A stretch of DNA of 64,000 nucleotides from Streptomyces violaceusniger (GCA_005405945.1 BJHW01000001.1:2480001-2544000), one strand, 5' to 3'; positions 42,331 through 52,359 are shown, counted from the stretch's first letter. A program made the numbers and translations. The notes: a model not told the origin generated them from the sequence alone.

Positions 42331-42377
42331 CTGAGAGCGCTGAGTGAGCACTGAGGGGATCCTGAGAGCCCGCTGAG
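42331..42377 (+). promoter_or_regulatory. Five direct repeats of CTGAG at 9-11 bp spacing
   Basis: CTGAG begins at 42331, 42340, 42351, 42362 and 42373, about 95 bases before the response regulator start. Direct repeats at one-turn spacing are the usual binding pattern of OmpR-family regulators, so autoregulation by the regulator at 42471 is plausible. No experiment supports it here. Confidence 0.55.
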
Positions 42378-42470
42378 AGACGCGCGGCCGACCTGCGGTC
42401 CGGCCTCTAGACTCGCAACCGAGGATCAGTCTTCCGGTCGACCGTCGGTACCGTCATGAGGTGAGGCCGC

Positions 42471-43148
42471 GTGCGCGTGCTGGTTGTCGAGGACGAGCAG
42501 AACATCGCCGCCGCCGTGGAGCGCGGACTGCGCGCCGAGGGATTCGACGTGGACATCGCCGGGGACGGCACGAAGGCCCTCGGGCTGATCAGGTGCAACG
42601 ACTACGCCGTGATCGTGCTCGACCTGATGCTGCCGGGCCGCAACGGCTATGACGTCTGCCGGACCCTGCGCGCGGCGGGCATCAGCACCCCCGTTCTGAT
42701 TCTCACGGCCAAGGACGGGGAGTACGACGAAGCGGACGCCCTCGACCTCGGCGCGGACGACTACCTGACGAAGCCGTTCTCGTTCGTGGTGCTCCTGGCC
42801 CGGATCCGCGCACTGCTGCGCCGCAGCGCCCCACAGCGGTCACCGGTACTCCGTGCGGGTGATCTCTGGCTGGATCCGGCCGCCCACCGGTGCGGTCGCG
42901 GCGACGAGCGTCTGGACCTGACGCCGCGCGAGTTCGGACTGCTGGAGTTCATGCTGCGCCACCCCGACACGGTGGTGAGCAAGACGGATCTGCTCGCGCA
43001 CGTCTGGGACGCCTGGTTCGAGGGCGACCCCAACATCGTCGAGGTCTACGTCGGCTACCTCCGACGCAAGATCGACATCCCCTTCGACCGGTCCGCCATC
43101 GAAACCGTGCGCGGCATCGGCTACCGGCTGGACCCCAAGGGCGGCTGA
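42471..43148 (+). CDS. OmpR-family response regulator
   Basis: 225 residues with phospho-acceptor D51 (VIVLDLMLPGRNG), TAK and TKPF motifs, and a winged helix (LDLTPREFGLLEFMLRH; TVRGIGYRLDPKGG). GTG 42471 start. The stop abuts the kinase ATG (TGAATG), so they are co-translated. Probably binds the CTGAG array upstream. Confidence 0.93.
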   Translation: MRVLVVEDEQNIAAAVERGLRAEGFDVDIAGDGTKALGLIRCNDYAVIVLDLMLPGRNGYDVCRTLRAAGISTPVLILTAKDGEYDEADALDLGADDYLTKPFSFVVLLARIRALLRRSAPQRSPVLRAGDLWLDPAAHRCGRGDERLDLTPREFGLLEFMLRHPDTVVSKTDLLAHVWDAWFEGDPNIVEVYVGYLRRKIDIPFDRSAIETVRGIGYRLDPKGG

Positions 43149-44599
43149 ATGTCCCGACGCCTCCCCATCGGGCGTCCGGCCTTCCGCCGGGTGCGGCGAC
43201 TGACCCGGAAGACGAGCTTGCGAACCCGGGTCACCATGTGGGCGACGACGGTCGTCGCGATCGCGATGGTCGCGGCCGGCCTCGGCCTGCTGTTCGGTCT
43301 CCAGCACTCCATGTGGCTCGACCGGGACAGCACCGGCCGCCAGCGGCTGTCCGACGTCACGTCCCTCGTCCGGCACGACCGGTTGGGTTCCCTCATCCCC
43401 TCCAGCGGCGGGGACGACGATGTCGTCGAGGTGCTCGATCACCACGGGAAGGTGCGGGCCAGCTCCGACTTCGACACGCGCCCGGGCAGTCCCAGCGGCT
43501 TCCCGAACCCCCTCCCCCGCGGGTGCTCGCCGGGCATCCCACCACCCTCCATGACCTCGGCGTCGGCGACGGGGGCGACTTCCGCGTACTGGCCCGGCCG
43601 ATCCGCGTCGACGGCCGGCCCGCCACCATCGTCGTGGGGGTCTCCCTGGCCCAGGCCGAGCACACCCTGTCCAGCCTGACCACCGGCCTGGCGATCGGAG
43701 TGCCCGCGCTGACCGCGCTGGTGGCGTGGACGATCTCGCTCACCGCCGGCCGCACCCTGCGCCCGGTGGAAACCCTGCGCCGCCAGGCCGCCGAGATCAC
43801 CGCGACCGATCTGCACCGCCGCCTGGACCTGCCCGCCTGCCAGGACGAGATCCACGCGCTCGGCGTCACCCTCAACGACATGCTCACCCGCCTCGACGAC
43901 GCCTCCGTCGCCCAGCGCCGTTTCGTCGCCGACGCCGCGCACGAACTGCGCAGCCCGCTGACGGCCCTGCGGGCCCAGCTCGAGGTCATGTCCAGCTACC
44001 CCGACCCCGACCGGGACCCGGAGATGGCCGCCACCCTGCTGGAGGACACGGTACGGCTGCACGATCTGGTCGAGGGGCTGCTGGCACTGGCCCGCAGTGA
44101 AGACCCCGCCCGGCCGCGATCGCAGGCCGCGCGCGTCATCGACCTGGACGAGGTGGTCCTGGCCGAGGTCCGCAGGCAGCGCTCCCTGGCCAGGGCGGAC
44201 ATCGACGCCCGGCGGGTCTCCGGCGGGCGGGTGCGCGGCGACGCCGAGGCACTGCGCTGCGTCATACGCAACCTGCTGGACAACGCCCGCCGCCACGCCG
44301 GACACCAGGTACGGGTGGCCCTGAGCGAACGCGCAGGCACCGTCGAGCTCACCGTCAGCGACGACGGATCGGGCATCCCGGACGCGGACCGGCTACGCGT
44401 CTTCGAGCGCTTCACCCGGCTCGACGAGGCACGGTCCCGCGAGGCCGGCGGCTCGGGCCTCGGCCTCGCCATCGTCGGCAAGGTCGTCACCGCGCACGGC
44501 GGCACCGTCCACGCCGAGAAGGACCCCGCGCCGGAGGCCGGCGGCCTCGGCGGGGCGCGCCTGGTGGTCCGTCTGCCGGCCGTACCGTCCTCCGGCTGA
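43149..44599 (+). CDS. Sensor histidine kinase (one frameshift)
   Basis: Helix 1 (TMWATTVVAIAMVAAGLGLL), extracytoplasmic domain with an acidic SGGDDDVVEV stretch, then a missing base near 43520 after which PRVLAGHPTTLHDLG continues. Helix 2 is at GLAIGVPALTALVAW; HAMP; H-box FVADAAHELRSPLTALR; N-box LLDNARRHAGH; G-boxes DDGSGIP and GSGLGLAIV. About 484 residues. Partner of the regulator at 42471. A long palindrome follows at 44641. Confidence 0.9.
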
Positions 44600-44640
44600 T
44601 CCGCCGAGCCCACAGCGCCTCCGACTACGGGTCTGTGGTC

Positions 44641-44721
44641 TAGGGCCTTCTGACGGATATCCGCGGCGTCGCGAGGCCCGGCGGGCTCCTTCCTCCGCGG
44701 AGATCCGTCAGAAGGCCCCTA
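44641..44721. repeat. Dispersed intergenic palindrome, copy B
   Basis: Arms 44641-44666 and 44695-44721 pair over about 26 bases with one mismatch and one bulge, around a 28-base GC-rich loop. The arm core CCTTCTGACGGAT and its complement recur in copies A and C. It separates the convergent kinase and FetB genes, and its last three bases are the FetB stop codon. Probably a bidirectional terminator. Confidence 0.85.
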
Positions 44722-45519
44722 GACGGCATGCGCTCCAGGACGGAACAGGCGGTGCCGAGCGATGAGCTCGACGGTCACCGCGACGGCAATGGCCTGGACC
44801 GCCATCAGGGCGATCAGGACGAACAGCTGAACGGCCCCGGCCATCAGCGGGCTCGCCCCGCCCAGGAGCATGCCCACGAACGCCCCGGGAAGCGTCACCA
44901 GCCCGACCGTGCGTGTCTGGTCCAGCCCCGGCAGCAACGCGTCGGACGCGGCCGGCCGTGCGATCTCCATGCGCGCGTCCCGGTCGAGCAGACCCAGAGC
45001 CATCGCCGCTTCGACCTCGCCACGCCGAAGTTCCAGCTCATCGAGGGCGCGTCGGCCCGCGAGCACCGTTACCGTCAGGGCGCCGCCGATGAGGATGCCA
45101 CTGATGGGGATGAGGACGAGGCCCTTCGCGGGAACGAGGCCCGTCAGCAGCAGAGCGGCCACCGTGGGGACGACGCCGGCGGCGATCGGTGCGGCGGTCA
45201 GCCACCAGGTGTGGTTGCTCGTCAGCCGTCGGCCCGCCGTGCGCGTGGCGACGCCGAACATCACGACCAGGAACGCGGCCAGCCCCGCCACGTTGGTGAC
45301 GGCCCAGGTGAGACCCAAGGACACGGCGGCGAGCTGCGCCGCCGCGCGCACGCCCGCGACCACGATCTCCCGGGGTCGGTTGACGGAGTGGCCGGGAGAC
45401 AGACGGAACACGTAGGCGACGCCCGCGGCCACGGCGAGCAGCAGCACCAGCAGCACGCCGAGGGTGAGGTTGACCGGCAGTAGGGATCTCGCGCTCAGCG
45501 TCACGTGCCTCACCGTCAT
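44719..45519 (-). CDS. ABC transporter permease of the FetB/UPF0014 family
   Basis: 266-residue membrane protein with about seven helices and the UPF0014 signatures EVEAAMALGLLDRDARMEIARPA and VGLVTLPGAFVGMLLGGASP. E. coli FetB works with ATPase FetA in iron export; no FetA gene is next to this one. ATG 45519 is chosen by length. The stop codon lies inside palindrome copy B. Confidence 0.85.
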   Translation of the reverse strand: MTVRHVTLSARSLLPVNLTLGVLLVLLLAVAAGVAYVFRLSPGHSVNRPREIVVAGVRAAAQLAAVSLGLTWAVTNVAGLAAFLVVMFGVATRTAGRRLTSNHTWWLTAAPIAAGVVPTVAALLLTGLVPAKGLVLIPISGILIGGALTVTVLAGRRALDELELRRGEVEAAMALGLLDRDARMEIARPAASDALLPGLDQTRTVGLVTLPGAFVGMLLGGASPLMAGAVQLFVLIALMAVQAIAVAVTVELIARHRLFRPGAHAV

Positions 45520-45717
45520 CGCCACCAGTACGGGAATTATGTCACCCGGACTGATGGCGACCAGGATCTCGCCCTCTCGCTCATCGGATGCGAGGAGGCG
45601 AACACCGTCCGCCCCTCCGCCGCGAGCCCCGTCAGCAGATCGACCCCCGGGAGCACCCATGTGCGGGGCGGTCACGAACGCGATGGTGCGATACGGTTTA
45701 GCGGTAGTCGTATTACC

Positions 45718-46854
45718 GTGAATTCTCAACCCCCTGGAGAGGCCCATGCCCCCGCGCCCACTCCCCCGCAGGCCGACGCGGCAACGGCCCCCGCCACGAC
45801 GGCACCCGAGGCGTCCGCGTCCAAGGTGTCCGCATCCGAGGCGTCCACGTCCGGGCAGTCCATGGAGATGCTGCGCCTGCTGTCCGGTTTCCAGCAGTCC
45901 CAGGCGCTGTACGCGCTGGCCAAGCTCGGTGTGGCCACGGCGCTGCACGGCGGTCCGATGACCGTCGGGGAGTTGGCGAAGGCCACGGAGACGGACGCCG
46001 ACGCGCTGGGGCGGCTGCTGCACATCCTCTCCGGTATCGGGGTGGTGACCCATCGCGGTGAGGACGGCTTCGCGCTCACCCCGCTCGGCTCCACGCTGGT
46101 GGCGGATGTGCCCGGTTCGGTGCGCGATATGGCGATCATGTGGATGGAGACGCACTACGCGCCCTTCTCCGAGCTGGTCACCACCGTCCGTACGGGCACC
46201 CCGGCGGCCACGGCGCACTTCGGGCAGTCCTTCGCGGAGTGGCTGGGCACCCACCCGGAGCACCTGCCCGTGATGGCGTCGGCGATGGCCAACCTGACGT
46301 ACGGTCCCAAGGACGCGGCACTGGCCGGCTACCGGCTCCCGCCCGGCGAGGTGGTCGCCGACATCGGCGGCGCCGACGGCTCCGTGCTGGCCCGGCTGCT
46401 GGCCGACGAACCCGGTCGACGCGGCATCGTCTTCGACATGGAGCACGTGGTCTCCACCGCACACGCGCGGCTGGCCGGCCAGGGGTTGGCCGACCGCATC
46501 GAGGTACGGGCCGGTGACTTCTTCGAGGGCGTACCGGCCGCCGACGTCTACCTGCTGTCCACCGTGCTGCACGACTGGGACGACGTGTCGTGTGGGCGCA
46601 TCCTGGGCCGGATCGCGGAGGCGGCGCCCCACGGCGCCCGGCTGGTGGTGGTCGAGACGGTGCTCTCGGAGGGCGATGAGCCACATCCGAGCAAGCTGCT
46701 CGACTTGACCATGCTCGGCATGGTGTCGGGCCACGAGCGCCGGGAGACGGAGTTCGCGGCGCTGTTCGCCGGTGCCGGATTCACCCTCGACCGGCGCGTG
46801 CCGGGGCCCGTGGACAGCCCGTTCGCCATCTTGGAGGCCACGCTCACCCGGTGA
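45718..46854 (+). CDS. SAM-dependent O-methyltransferase (TcmN/hydroxyneurosporene type)
   Basis: Two-domain small-molecule O-methyltransferase: dimerisation winged helix (LLSGFQQSQALYALAKLGVA), then the SAM domain with VVADIGGADGSVLARLLA and the catalytic-region STVLHDWDDVSCGRIL. Typical substrates are phenolic or polyketide hydroxyls. GTG 45718 has no ribosome binding site and would need leaderless translation; the first 48 residues are Ala/Ser/Thr-rich, so an internal start at MEMLRLL (about 45862) is possible. CGGTA-N7-TACCG just before the GTG may be an operator of the convergent TetR. Confidence 0.87.
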   Translation: MNSQPPGEAHAPAPTPPQADAATAPATTAPEASASKVSASEASTSGQSMEMLRLLSGFQQSQALYALAKLGVATALHGGPMTVGELAKATETDADALGRLLHILSGIGVVTHRGEDGFALTPLGSTLVADVPGSVRDMAIMWMETHYAPFSELVTTVRTGTPAATAHFGQSFAEWLGTHPEHLPVMASAMANLTYGPKDAALAGYRLPPGEVVADIGGADGSVLARLLADEPGRRGIVFDMEHVVSTAHARLAGQGLADRIEVRAGDFFEGVPAADVYLLSTVLHDWDDVSCGRILGRIAEAAPHGARLVVVETVLSEGDEPHPSKLLDLTMLGMVSGHERRETEFAALFAGAGFTLDRRVPGPVDSPFAILEATLTR

Positions 46855-47461
46855 GCAGGGCGGCCGCGGTCCGGTCCCGCAGCCACCGCTCGGCGGTGTC
46901 CCAGTCCCAGCCGTTCTCCCGCACCAGCACGCGCCAGGACGACAGACCGAGGTAGTACCAGAGCACATCCGTCGCCCCCGCCACGTCGAGCCCCTCCCGC
47001 AGGGCGCCCAGCGCGGCGATCCGGTCGGCGGTGGTCCGCAGCGCGTCACGGAACCGCTCCTGGGCGAAGCGCAGCAGCTCGGCGGCGTACGCGTCGACCG
47101 AGGCCGCGTCGAGGAGGATCTCAACGACCTCCGCGTGCTTCTCGCTGTCGCGGCGGATGCCCTCGACGGCGTACACCACGACGTCGAGGGCGTCGTCGGC
47201 CTCCGCGATCCGCGCCAGGGTCTGTTCGGCGATCGGGTCCTCGACGCCCACGGTGACCAGGTCGCGCAGAATCTGCGGCTTGCCGCCGGTGCTGGTGTAG
47301 ACGGTGTTGGTGCCGACCCGCGCCGCGGCGGCGATCCGGGTGACCGTGGTGGCCACGTAGCCGTGGGTGGCGAAGAGCTCCTTGGCGGCATCGAGAATCG
47401 ACTGCCGGGTCGCGGCAGCGGCCTCCGCGCGGCGGGGCGAGTGGTAGCGGCGACCTGGCAT
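46844..47461 (-). CDS. TetR family regulator
   Basis: 205 residues; helix-turn-helix ATTVTRIAAAARVGTNTVYTSTG at about 37-59. It is convergent with the methyltransferase and overlaps its last 11 bases. The T-S-T-G in place of the usual HF in the recognition-helix end is slightly atypical. Probably controls the methyltransferase promoter. Confidence 0.88.
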   Translation of the reverse strand: MPGRRYHSPRRAEAAAATRQSILDAAKELFATHGYVATTVTRIAAAARVGTNTVYTSTGGKPQILRDLVTVGVEDPIAEQTLARIAEADDALDVVVYAVEGIRRDSEKHAEVVEILLDAASVDAYAAELLRFAQERFRDALRTTADRIAALGALREGLDVAGATDVLWYYLGLSSWRVLVRENGWDWDTAERWLRDRTAAALLTG

Positions 47462-47537
47462 GTGCCGACCGTAGCAAGGGCGCAGGCGGGGATCCCAGCC
47501 GCTGCCCGGCGGCGGGTCAACCGCCGATACCGTGACG

Positions 47538-48202
47538 TCAGCCGACGGAGAGACCCAGATTGGTCACGTACCAGCGGCCTTCCACGACACCGGCCTCGAT
47601 CCTGACACCGACCTGGTCCTCCTCCACTCCGGTGGAGTGCGACAGGACGATGGCCTTCAATGTCTGACCGTCCACGGTGATCTGCTCACCGTCGACCGTC
47701 GCCTTCTTGTCCGCGACCGGGACCTCGGCGACCTTCACCACCGGGGATTCTTCGGCTGGTCGGGCGTGAACGAGGTGTGCAGGCGATGGATTTGTTCCTT
47801 GATCTGTTGTGCTTCCGGCCCCTTGCCCGCGCACATCGCCTCGGTGCCGTGCTTCGCGGGAGACCCGTCGGTGGCCGGTGTCGCCATGACCAAGCAGGCA
47901 TCCTTGGGACGGTCCTGGACGACCGCGGTCACCCACGTGGCCACCACCCCCCGCGCCGTCGACTGATCACCCGACTGCCCCTTCGGGGACGGGGTGGTTC
48001 CGGCGGCCGGGGTCGAACCCTTCTCGTCCTTCGAGCCCTTCGCGTCCTGCGTGGCCTTCGGGTCCTGCGTGGCCTTCGGGTCCTTGGTCTTCGTCGAGTC
48101 CGCCGAACACCCCGCGAGGAACGGCACCGCGGCCATCACACATATGCCGACGATCCAGCCGACAGCATTCTTCTTCGACCTGGTCATTCCCACTTCGCTC
48201 AC
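47538..48202 (-). CDS. Putative lipoprotein with degenerate KATQD repeats (one frameshift)
   Basis: Signal peptide with lipobox FLAGC, then a charged linker of imperfect hexapeptide repeats (DPKATQ twice, DAKGSK, DEKGST) that probably spans the cell wall, then a domain with VVATWVTAVVQDRPKDACLVMA. A missing base near 47745 shifts to VVKVAEVPVADKKATVDGEQ and a C-terminal EGRWYVTNLGL. GTG 48202 with GAGGAA is preferred; ATG 48187 is possible. No family recognised; the tail resembles lipoproteins of the NTF2-like type weakly. Confidence 0.65.
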
Positions 48203-48269
48203 GCTTCCTCGGTAGTTCCTCATAGTCCAACCCTGCCGGTACTCCCGCCAAGGGAGTGGTCGTTCCGCG

Positions 48270-48584
48270 TTATGTCTGGGCGATTTCCATGTCCATGAGC
48301 GGGGCGTACTGCTGGCCGGCGTAACAGTCGGTGTCGTGCGGACCGCCCTGGACGGTCGGGCGTGGCAGGGAGACCTTGACGGCGAGGGCGGAGGGGTGGT
48401 TGACGACGAGGATCCGGTCGGGGTCGGCGCCGTAGAGGGTGGAGAAGAGGTGCTTGTCGAGGAAGCCGGTGGCCACGAGGGCGTCGTAGGCGGCCTGGTC
48501 GTGACACATGAAGTCGAAGGTGAGGGTGAAGGGGCCGGCGTTCTTCGAACGGACCAGGGAGCAGTAGTCGAGAAGGGTGGTCAT
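48270..48584 (-). CDS. DUF4387 domain protein
   Basis: 104-residue small protein with the DUF4387 signature VRSKNAGPFTLTFDFMCHD and a Cys-rich C-terminus. DUF4387 is habitually encoded after, or fused to, AtuA-type (DUF1446) proteins, and here it starts four bases beyond the AtuA stop. It is likely a second subunit. Reaction unknown. Confidence 0.85.
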   Translation of the reverse strand: MTTLLDYCSLVRSKNAGPFTLTFDFMCHDQAAYDALVATGFLDKHLFSTLYGADPDRILVVNHPSALAVKVSLPRPTVQGGPHDTDCYAGQQYAPLMDMEIAQT

Positions 48585-48588
48585 GGGG

Positions 48589-49950
48589 TTACAGCTCCTC
48601 GGTGACGGTGCGGAACAGCTCGGTGGGGGTGACGCCGGTGGCGACGTGATTGAGGGTGAAGCGGTACAGGGCTCCGCGGTCCATCTCGGGCGGGGAGTAG
48701 GGATAGGCGAGGGTGGAGACCAGGCCGTCGTACTCGGCGATGGGCAGGTGGCTGCTGGCGTGGGCGACGAACGTGGCGATGGCGTGGGCGGTCTCCTGGT
48801 CGGGTGCGGTGACGGTGATCAGGACGCCGAGTTCGCGGGGGGTGAGCGGATCGGGTTCACTGCCGGTGAGGACGGCTCCGGCGCCGTAGAGGCGGTAGTC
48901 GATGTCGATGCCGGCGGGGTCGACCCGGCCGTTGAAGACGTCGAGGATCTTGTCGTGGAAGTACCGCTCGGCCGCCGGCAGGAGCTTGGGGAGTGCGTCG
49001 ATGACGACGCGGTCGCGCACGCCGCCGATGATGACGGTCTGGTAGCCGACGAGTTCGGCGCCCTCGAGCTTGTTGGTGTAGCCGTCGGCCGGGAGGTAGC
49101 GGGCGCCGCGGACGCGGACGGTTCGCTCGTCGACCGCCTCGTAGCTCGCCCCGGTGGTGTCCAGCACACCTGAGGGTTCGGCGATGTGATACGGGTCGGC
49201 GTTCTCGTACAGGGTGTGCGCGGCGACCGACCGGGGGGTCAGCCGGGTACCGGTGGCCAGCGTGGTGACGTCGAAGTGGTCGTCCCGCAACGTGGCGAGC
49301 AGGCCGTTGGCGGACGGCGGGATGGCGCAGGCGGCGCCGCACTCGATGGTCTTGGCCATGTGCCAGGTCAGGCCCGGGTCGGCACCGCGCATATGGGGCA
49401 GAGCGGCGAACAGGGCGGTGTCGCTGGCACGGCCGGCGAGGACGATGTCACAGCCGTCCCGGAGGGCTTCCTGAAGGGGCTCGACACCCATCATCGCGAC
49501 GGTGTGACCGCGCTGGAACAACTCCCGGTCGATCTCCGGCGCGTTCGCGAGAGGCTGGATCCGGCCCGCGTCGTAGAGGTCCTGAAGGCGCTGGACGGGC
49601 TGGTCGGAGTAGATCAGGCCGAGCTTGGCGTGCAGGTCTTCTTCCGCGGCGATGGTGCGGGCGAGGGAGGCGACCCAGTCGACTCCCGCGTCGCGGCCTG
49701 AGGTGCCGCAGGAGCCGATGATCAGCGGCACGCCGAGCTCGTCCCGGGCCCTCATGAGCAGCCGCAGGTCGCGGGTGACCGCCTGGGCGGACAGCTTCGG
49801 GGTGCCCGAGCCGAGGGCGGCGGGGCCGGAGTCGGTGGAGCCGGCGTCGCAGGCGATCACGTCCGGGCGGGCGGCGAGCCCGCGCGCGAGCGCGTCGGCG
49901 TCGAATCCGGCACCGAGCGCGCCGGTGGGGGCCAGGATGCGGAGTTCCAT
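48589..49950 (-). CDS. AtuA-like protein (DUF1446)
   Basis: 453-residue cytoplasmic protein of the acyclic-terpene-utilisation AtuA family. It begins LRILAPTGALGAGFD and includes DVIACDAGSTDSGP, LIIGSCGTSGRDAGVDWV and IVLAGRASDTALFA, all conserved glycine/aspartate loops. AtuA's reaction is unproven; it takes part in citronellol/geraniol breakdown in Pseudomonas. ATG 49950 is preferred, 49968 possible. It is co-oriented with DUF4387 downstream and an MFS importer upstream under a shared GntR-type motif. Confidence 0.87.
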   Translation of the reverse strand: MELRILAPTGALGAGFDADALARGLAARPDVIACDAGSTDSGPAALGSGTPKLSAQAVTRDLRLLMRARDELGVPLIIGSCGTSGRDAGVDWVASLARTIAAEEDLHAKLGLIYSDQPVQRLQDLYDAGRIQPLANAPEIDRELFQRGHTVAMMGVEPLQEALRDGCDIVLAGRASDTALFAALPHMRGADPGLTWHMAKTIECGAACAIPPSANGLLATLRDDHFDVTTLATGTRLTPRSVAAHTLYENADPYHIAEPSGVLDTTGASYEAVDERTVRVRGARYLPADGYTNKLEGAELVGYQTVIIGGVRDRVVIDALPKLLPAAERYFHDKILDVFNGRVDPAGIDIDYRLYGAGAVLTGSEPDPLTPRELGVLITVTAPDQETAHAIATFVAHASSHLPIAEYDGLVSTLAYPYSPPEMDRGALYRFTLNHVATGVTPTELFRTVTEEL

Positions 49951-50012
49951 GAGGGTGGTGCCTTTCATCGTGCCGGGGCGGAAAACATGACCGGGGGCGG
50001 ACGCGTGAGGCG

Positions 50013-51316
50013 TCAGGCGGGGGCGCGGTCGGGGGCGCGTCGGGCCAGGCGGGTGAAGACGAGGAAGGTGACGCCGGCGGCGACGGCGGCGTTCAGGAAC
50101 ATGCAGCGCCAACTGGTCAGGTCGACCGTGGTGCCGAGGATGGCCGGGCCCAACGCCATGCCGGACGCCGAGGCGATGGTGTAGAGAGCGGTGTAGGTGC
50201 CCAGCACCTTCTGCGTCGGCGCGAGGTTCCACAGCGCGACCAGCGCGTTGACCGCGAACGCCGCGTACCCGAGGGAGGAGAGCACCATCGCCGTGACGGT
50301 GCCCGGGGCGGTGGGGACGGTGAAGCCGACGAGGACTCCGACGATGAACAGGACGACGCCGTACCGCACCGAGCGCAGTTGCCCGAGCCGGTTCGAGGCG
50401 TAGGCGATCGGCAGCACGGCCATCAGGAACGCGACCGCGCCCGGGAGGGTGAGGCCGCCGGCCTCACCGCGGGTCAGGCCGAGGACTTGTGTGCCGTACG
50501 GGGTCATCAGCGAGCGCAGCGCCGACCACATACCGGCGAAGCAGAAGATGCCGATCATCAGCAGCGGCGTCGGGCTGGACGGGGAACGCAGCGCGTCCCT
50601 CAGCACCGCCCATGGAGAGCCGAACTCCCGCGCCCCGTCGACCGTCTCCCCGACGGCCGTCTCCCCGACGGGCATGACGGCGTCGGCGTGGCGGCGGCCG
50701 AGGAAGGCCCAGGACAGACCGAGCACGATCAGCATCAGCAGCGGGGGATCGCGAAGGCGAGACGGAGGGACCGGTCGACGACGAGGAGGCTGATCAGGGA
50801 AGAGACGACGATGGTCAGGCTGACGCCGGCCTTGATGAAGCCCTGGGCCTTGCTCCGGGCGGACGGCGCGACGTAGTCCGACACAAGAGTCTCGGTGACG
50901 CCCTTGAAGGCGTTGGCGATCGCGGCGAAGCCGACCACGCACACCATCAGCCCGGGCAGGTTCGTCGCCCAGGGAATGAGGATGAACGGCACGGTGGCGA
51001 GCACGGCGCCGACCAGGACGATCGGCCACCGGCCGGTGCGGCGGCGGGCGAGCTTGTCGGAGAGGAACCCGACGTACGGCTGGGTGAAGATGCCCCAGGA
51101 GTGGTCCAGGCCCATGATCAGCCCGATCACACCCGCGGAGCCGAAGTATTGCCGCAACTGCTCGGGGACCTGCGCGTCGTAGAAGTTCCAGACCGCTTCC
51201 TGAGCGAACACGGCGAGGGTCACCCAGAGCACCGCGCCGCGATTCATGCGCTCGCCCACTGCCGGGCGGGGCGGCGTCGTGGCCGTGTCGGAGGCGGGCG
51301 GGGAATCGAGCGTCAT
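50013..51316 (-). CDS. MFS transporter, SLC45/GPH-like (one frameshift)
   Basis: Twelve-helix carrier: QEAVWNFYDAQVPEQL, GLDHSWGIFTQPYVGFLSDK and ATETLVSD-like VTETLVSDYVAP. A missing C near 50748 shifts from AIPRC to PPLLMLIVLGLSWAFLGRR, after which helices 7-12 follow. It heads the minus-strand MFS-AtuA-DUF4387 unit and probably imports its substrate. GCTATAGCAA lies 25 bases upstream of the ATG. Confidence 0.83.
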
Positions 51317-51340
51317 GAGGTGGCGACTCCTGTGCTACAT

Positions 51341-51350
51341 GCTATAGCAA
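51341..51350. promoter_or_regulatory. Shared GntR-type motif upstream of MFS gene
   Basis: GCTATAGCAA, containing the palindrome GCTATAGC, also occurs at 52147-52156 upstream of the neighbouring GntR gene. Presence only before regulator and transporter suggests an operator. Confidence 0.5.
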
Positions 51351-51411
51351 GTGGGGGAAAGAGCTGCCCGCCCGACGCATCTCCTACGGCGGGGCGGGCA
51401 GGGATCGAGGT

Positions 51412-52128
51412 TCAGCCGCCGGACAGCTGGACGAGGGCGGCGCGGTGGTGTCGCGCCGCGAGTTCCTCGGCGCGGTCCCCGTCCCGTTCGAGGAGAGCGT
51501 CCAGCAACTCGCGGTGTTCGTGGTAGCGGGCGCGGAACGCCTCGGCGCGCTCGGGTGCGAGCCTCATGGTGAGGTCGAGCCGTTCCTCTTCGCTGAAAGC
51601 CCGGGTTTGGTCCAGCAGGCCCTCCAGGACGGGATTGCCCACGCATGCCTCGACCCGGCGGTGAAAGAGGCGCAGCTTGTGGAAGACCGCCGCGAGCCGG
51701 TCGGACACATCGGCCTCCATGCCCTGCTCGGCGACGGTCTCCTCGATGCCGGCCACGATCTGGTCGGTCTGGGCGAGCAGCGAGACCAGGTCGGTGAGCT
51801 GCTGCGCGGTGGCGTTACGGGCGGCGAGACGCGCCATGAGGGCGGACAGGCGGACCTCGGCCTCGACGATCTCGGAACGGGCCGCCGAGGAGTGGTCGGC
51901 GACCCGCAAGGCGCGCGGGCCCACCCTTTCCACGACCTTCTCGTGCACCAGCTGCCGCAGCGCCTCACGGACGGGGGTGGGACTCACGCCGAGGCGGGCG
52001 GCCAGATCGCGTTCGGTGATCTTCTCGCCCGGCCGCAGGACGCCCTCACGGATCGCGCCCCGAAGCCGCCGGTACGCCTGGTCGGCCAGCGACGTGGTCT
52101 CCACGGGACCCAGGGCGTCTGCGCTCAT
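51412..52128 (-). CDS. GntR/FCD family regulator of the AtuA module
   Basis: 238 residues; wHTH TERDLAARLGVSPTPVREALRQL at about 42-64 followed by an FCD ligand domain. Start ATG 52128. It is in the same orientation as the transporter unit, ~95 bases upstream of it. Both have GCTATAGCAA in their upstream regions, so it probably represses the module and itself until an organic-acid ligand appears. Confidence 0.9.
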   Translation of the reverse strand: MSADALGPVETTSLADQAYRRLRGAIREGVLRPGEKITERDLAARLGVSPTPVREALRQLVHEKVVERVGPRALRVADHSSAARSEIVEAEVRLSALMARLAARNATAQQLTDLVSLLAQTDQIVAGIEETVAEQGMEADVSDRLAAVFHKLRLFHRRVEACVGNPVLEGLLDQTRAFSEEERLDLTMRLAPERAEAFRARYHEHRELLDALLERDGDRAEELAARHHRAALVQLSGG

Positions 52129-52146
52129 GCCGGCAAGAGTACTGGC

Positions 52147-52156
52147 GCTATAGCAA
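52147..52156. promoter_or_regulatory. Shared GntR-type motif upstream of GntR gene
   Basis: GCTATAGCAA, identical to 51341-51350, 19 bases before the GntR ATG. Probable autoregulatory site. Confidence 0.5.
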
Positions 52157-52359
52157 ACATGCAATGACCCAAGGCCCTCGCCCACACACCCGCTCGTCTG
52201 CACTCATCGCTCCTCGCGCGTTCCGATGGTGCCTATGTCCCCCAAACATGACGTTGTGGTTCAAGCGTTCGCCGTGCCATCCTCCCTAAGCTGCGCCGGG
52301 GCCCGGAGTAACCCGGGCCACCGTTCTCTTCGAGCAGTCCCCGCGATTCACTGAGGGGC

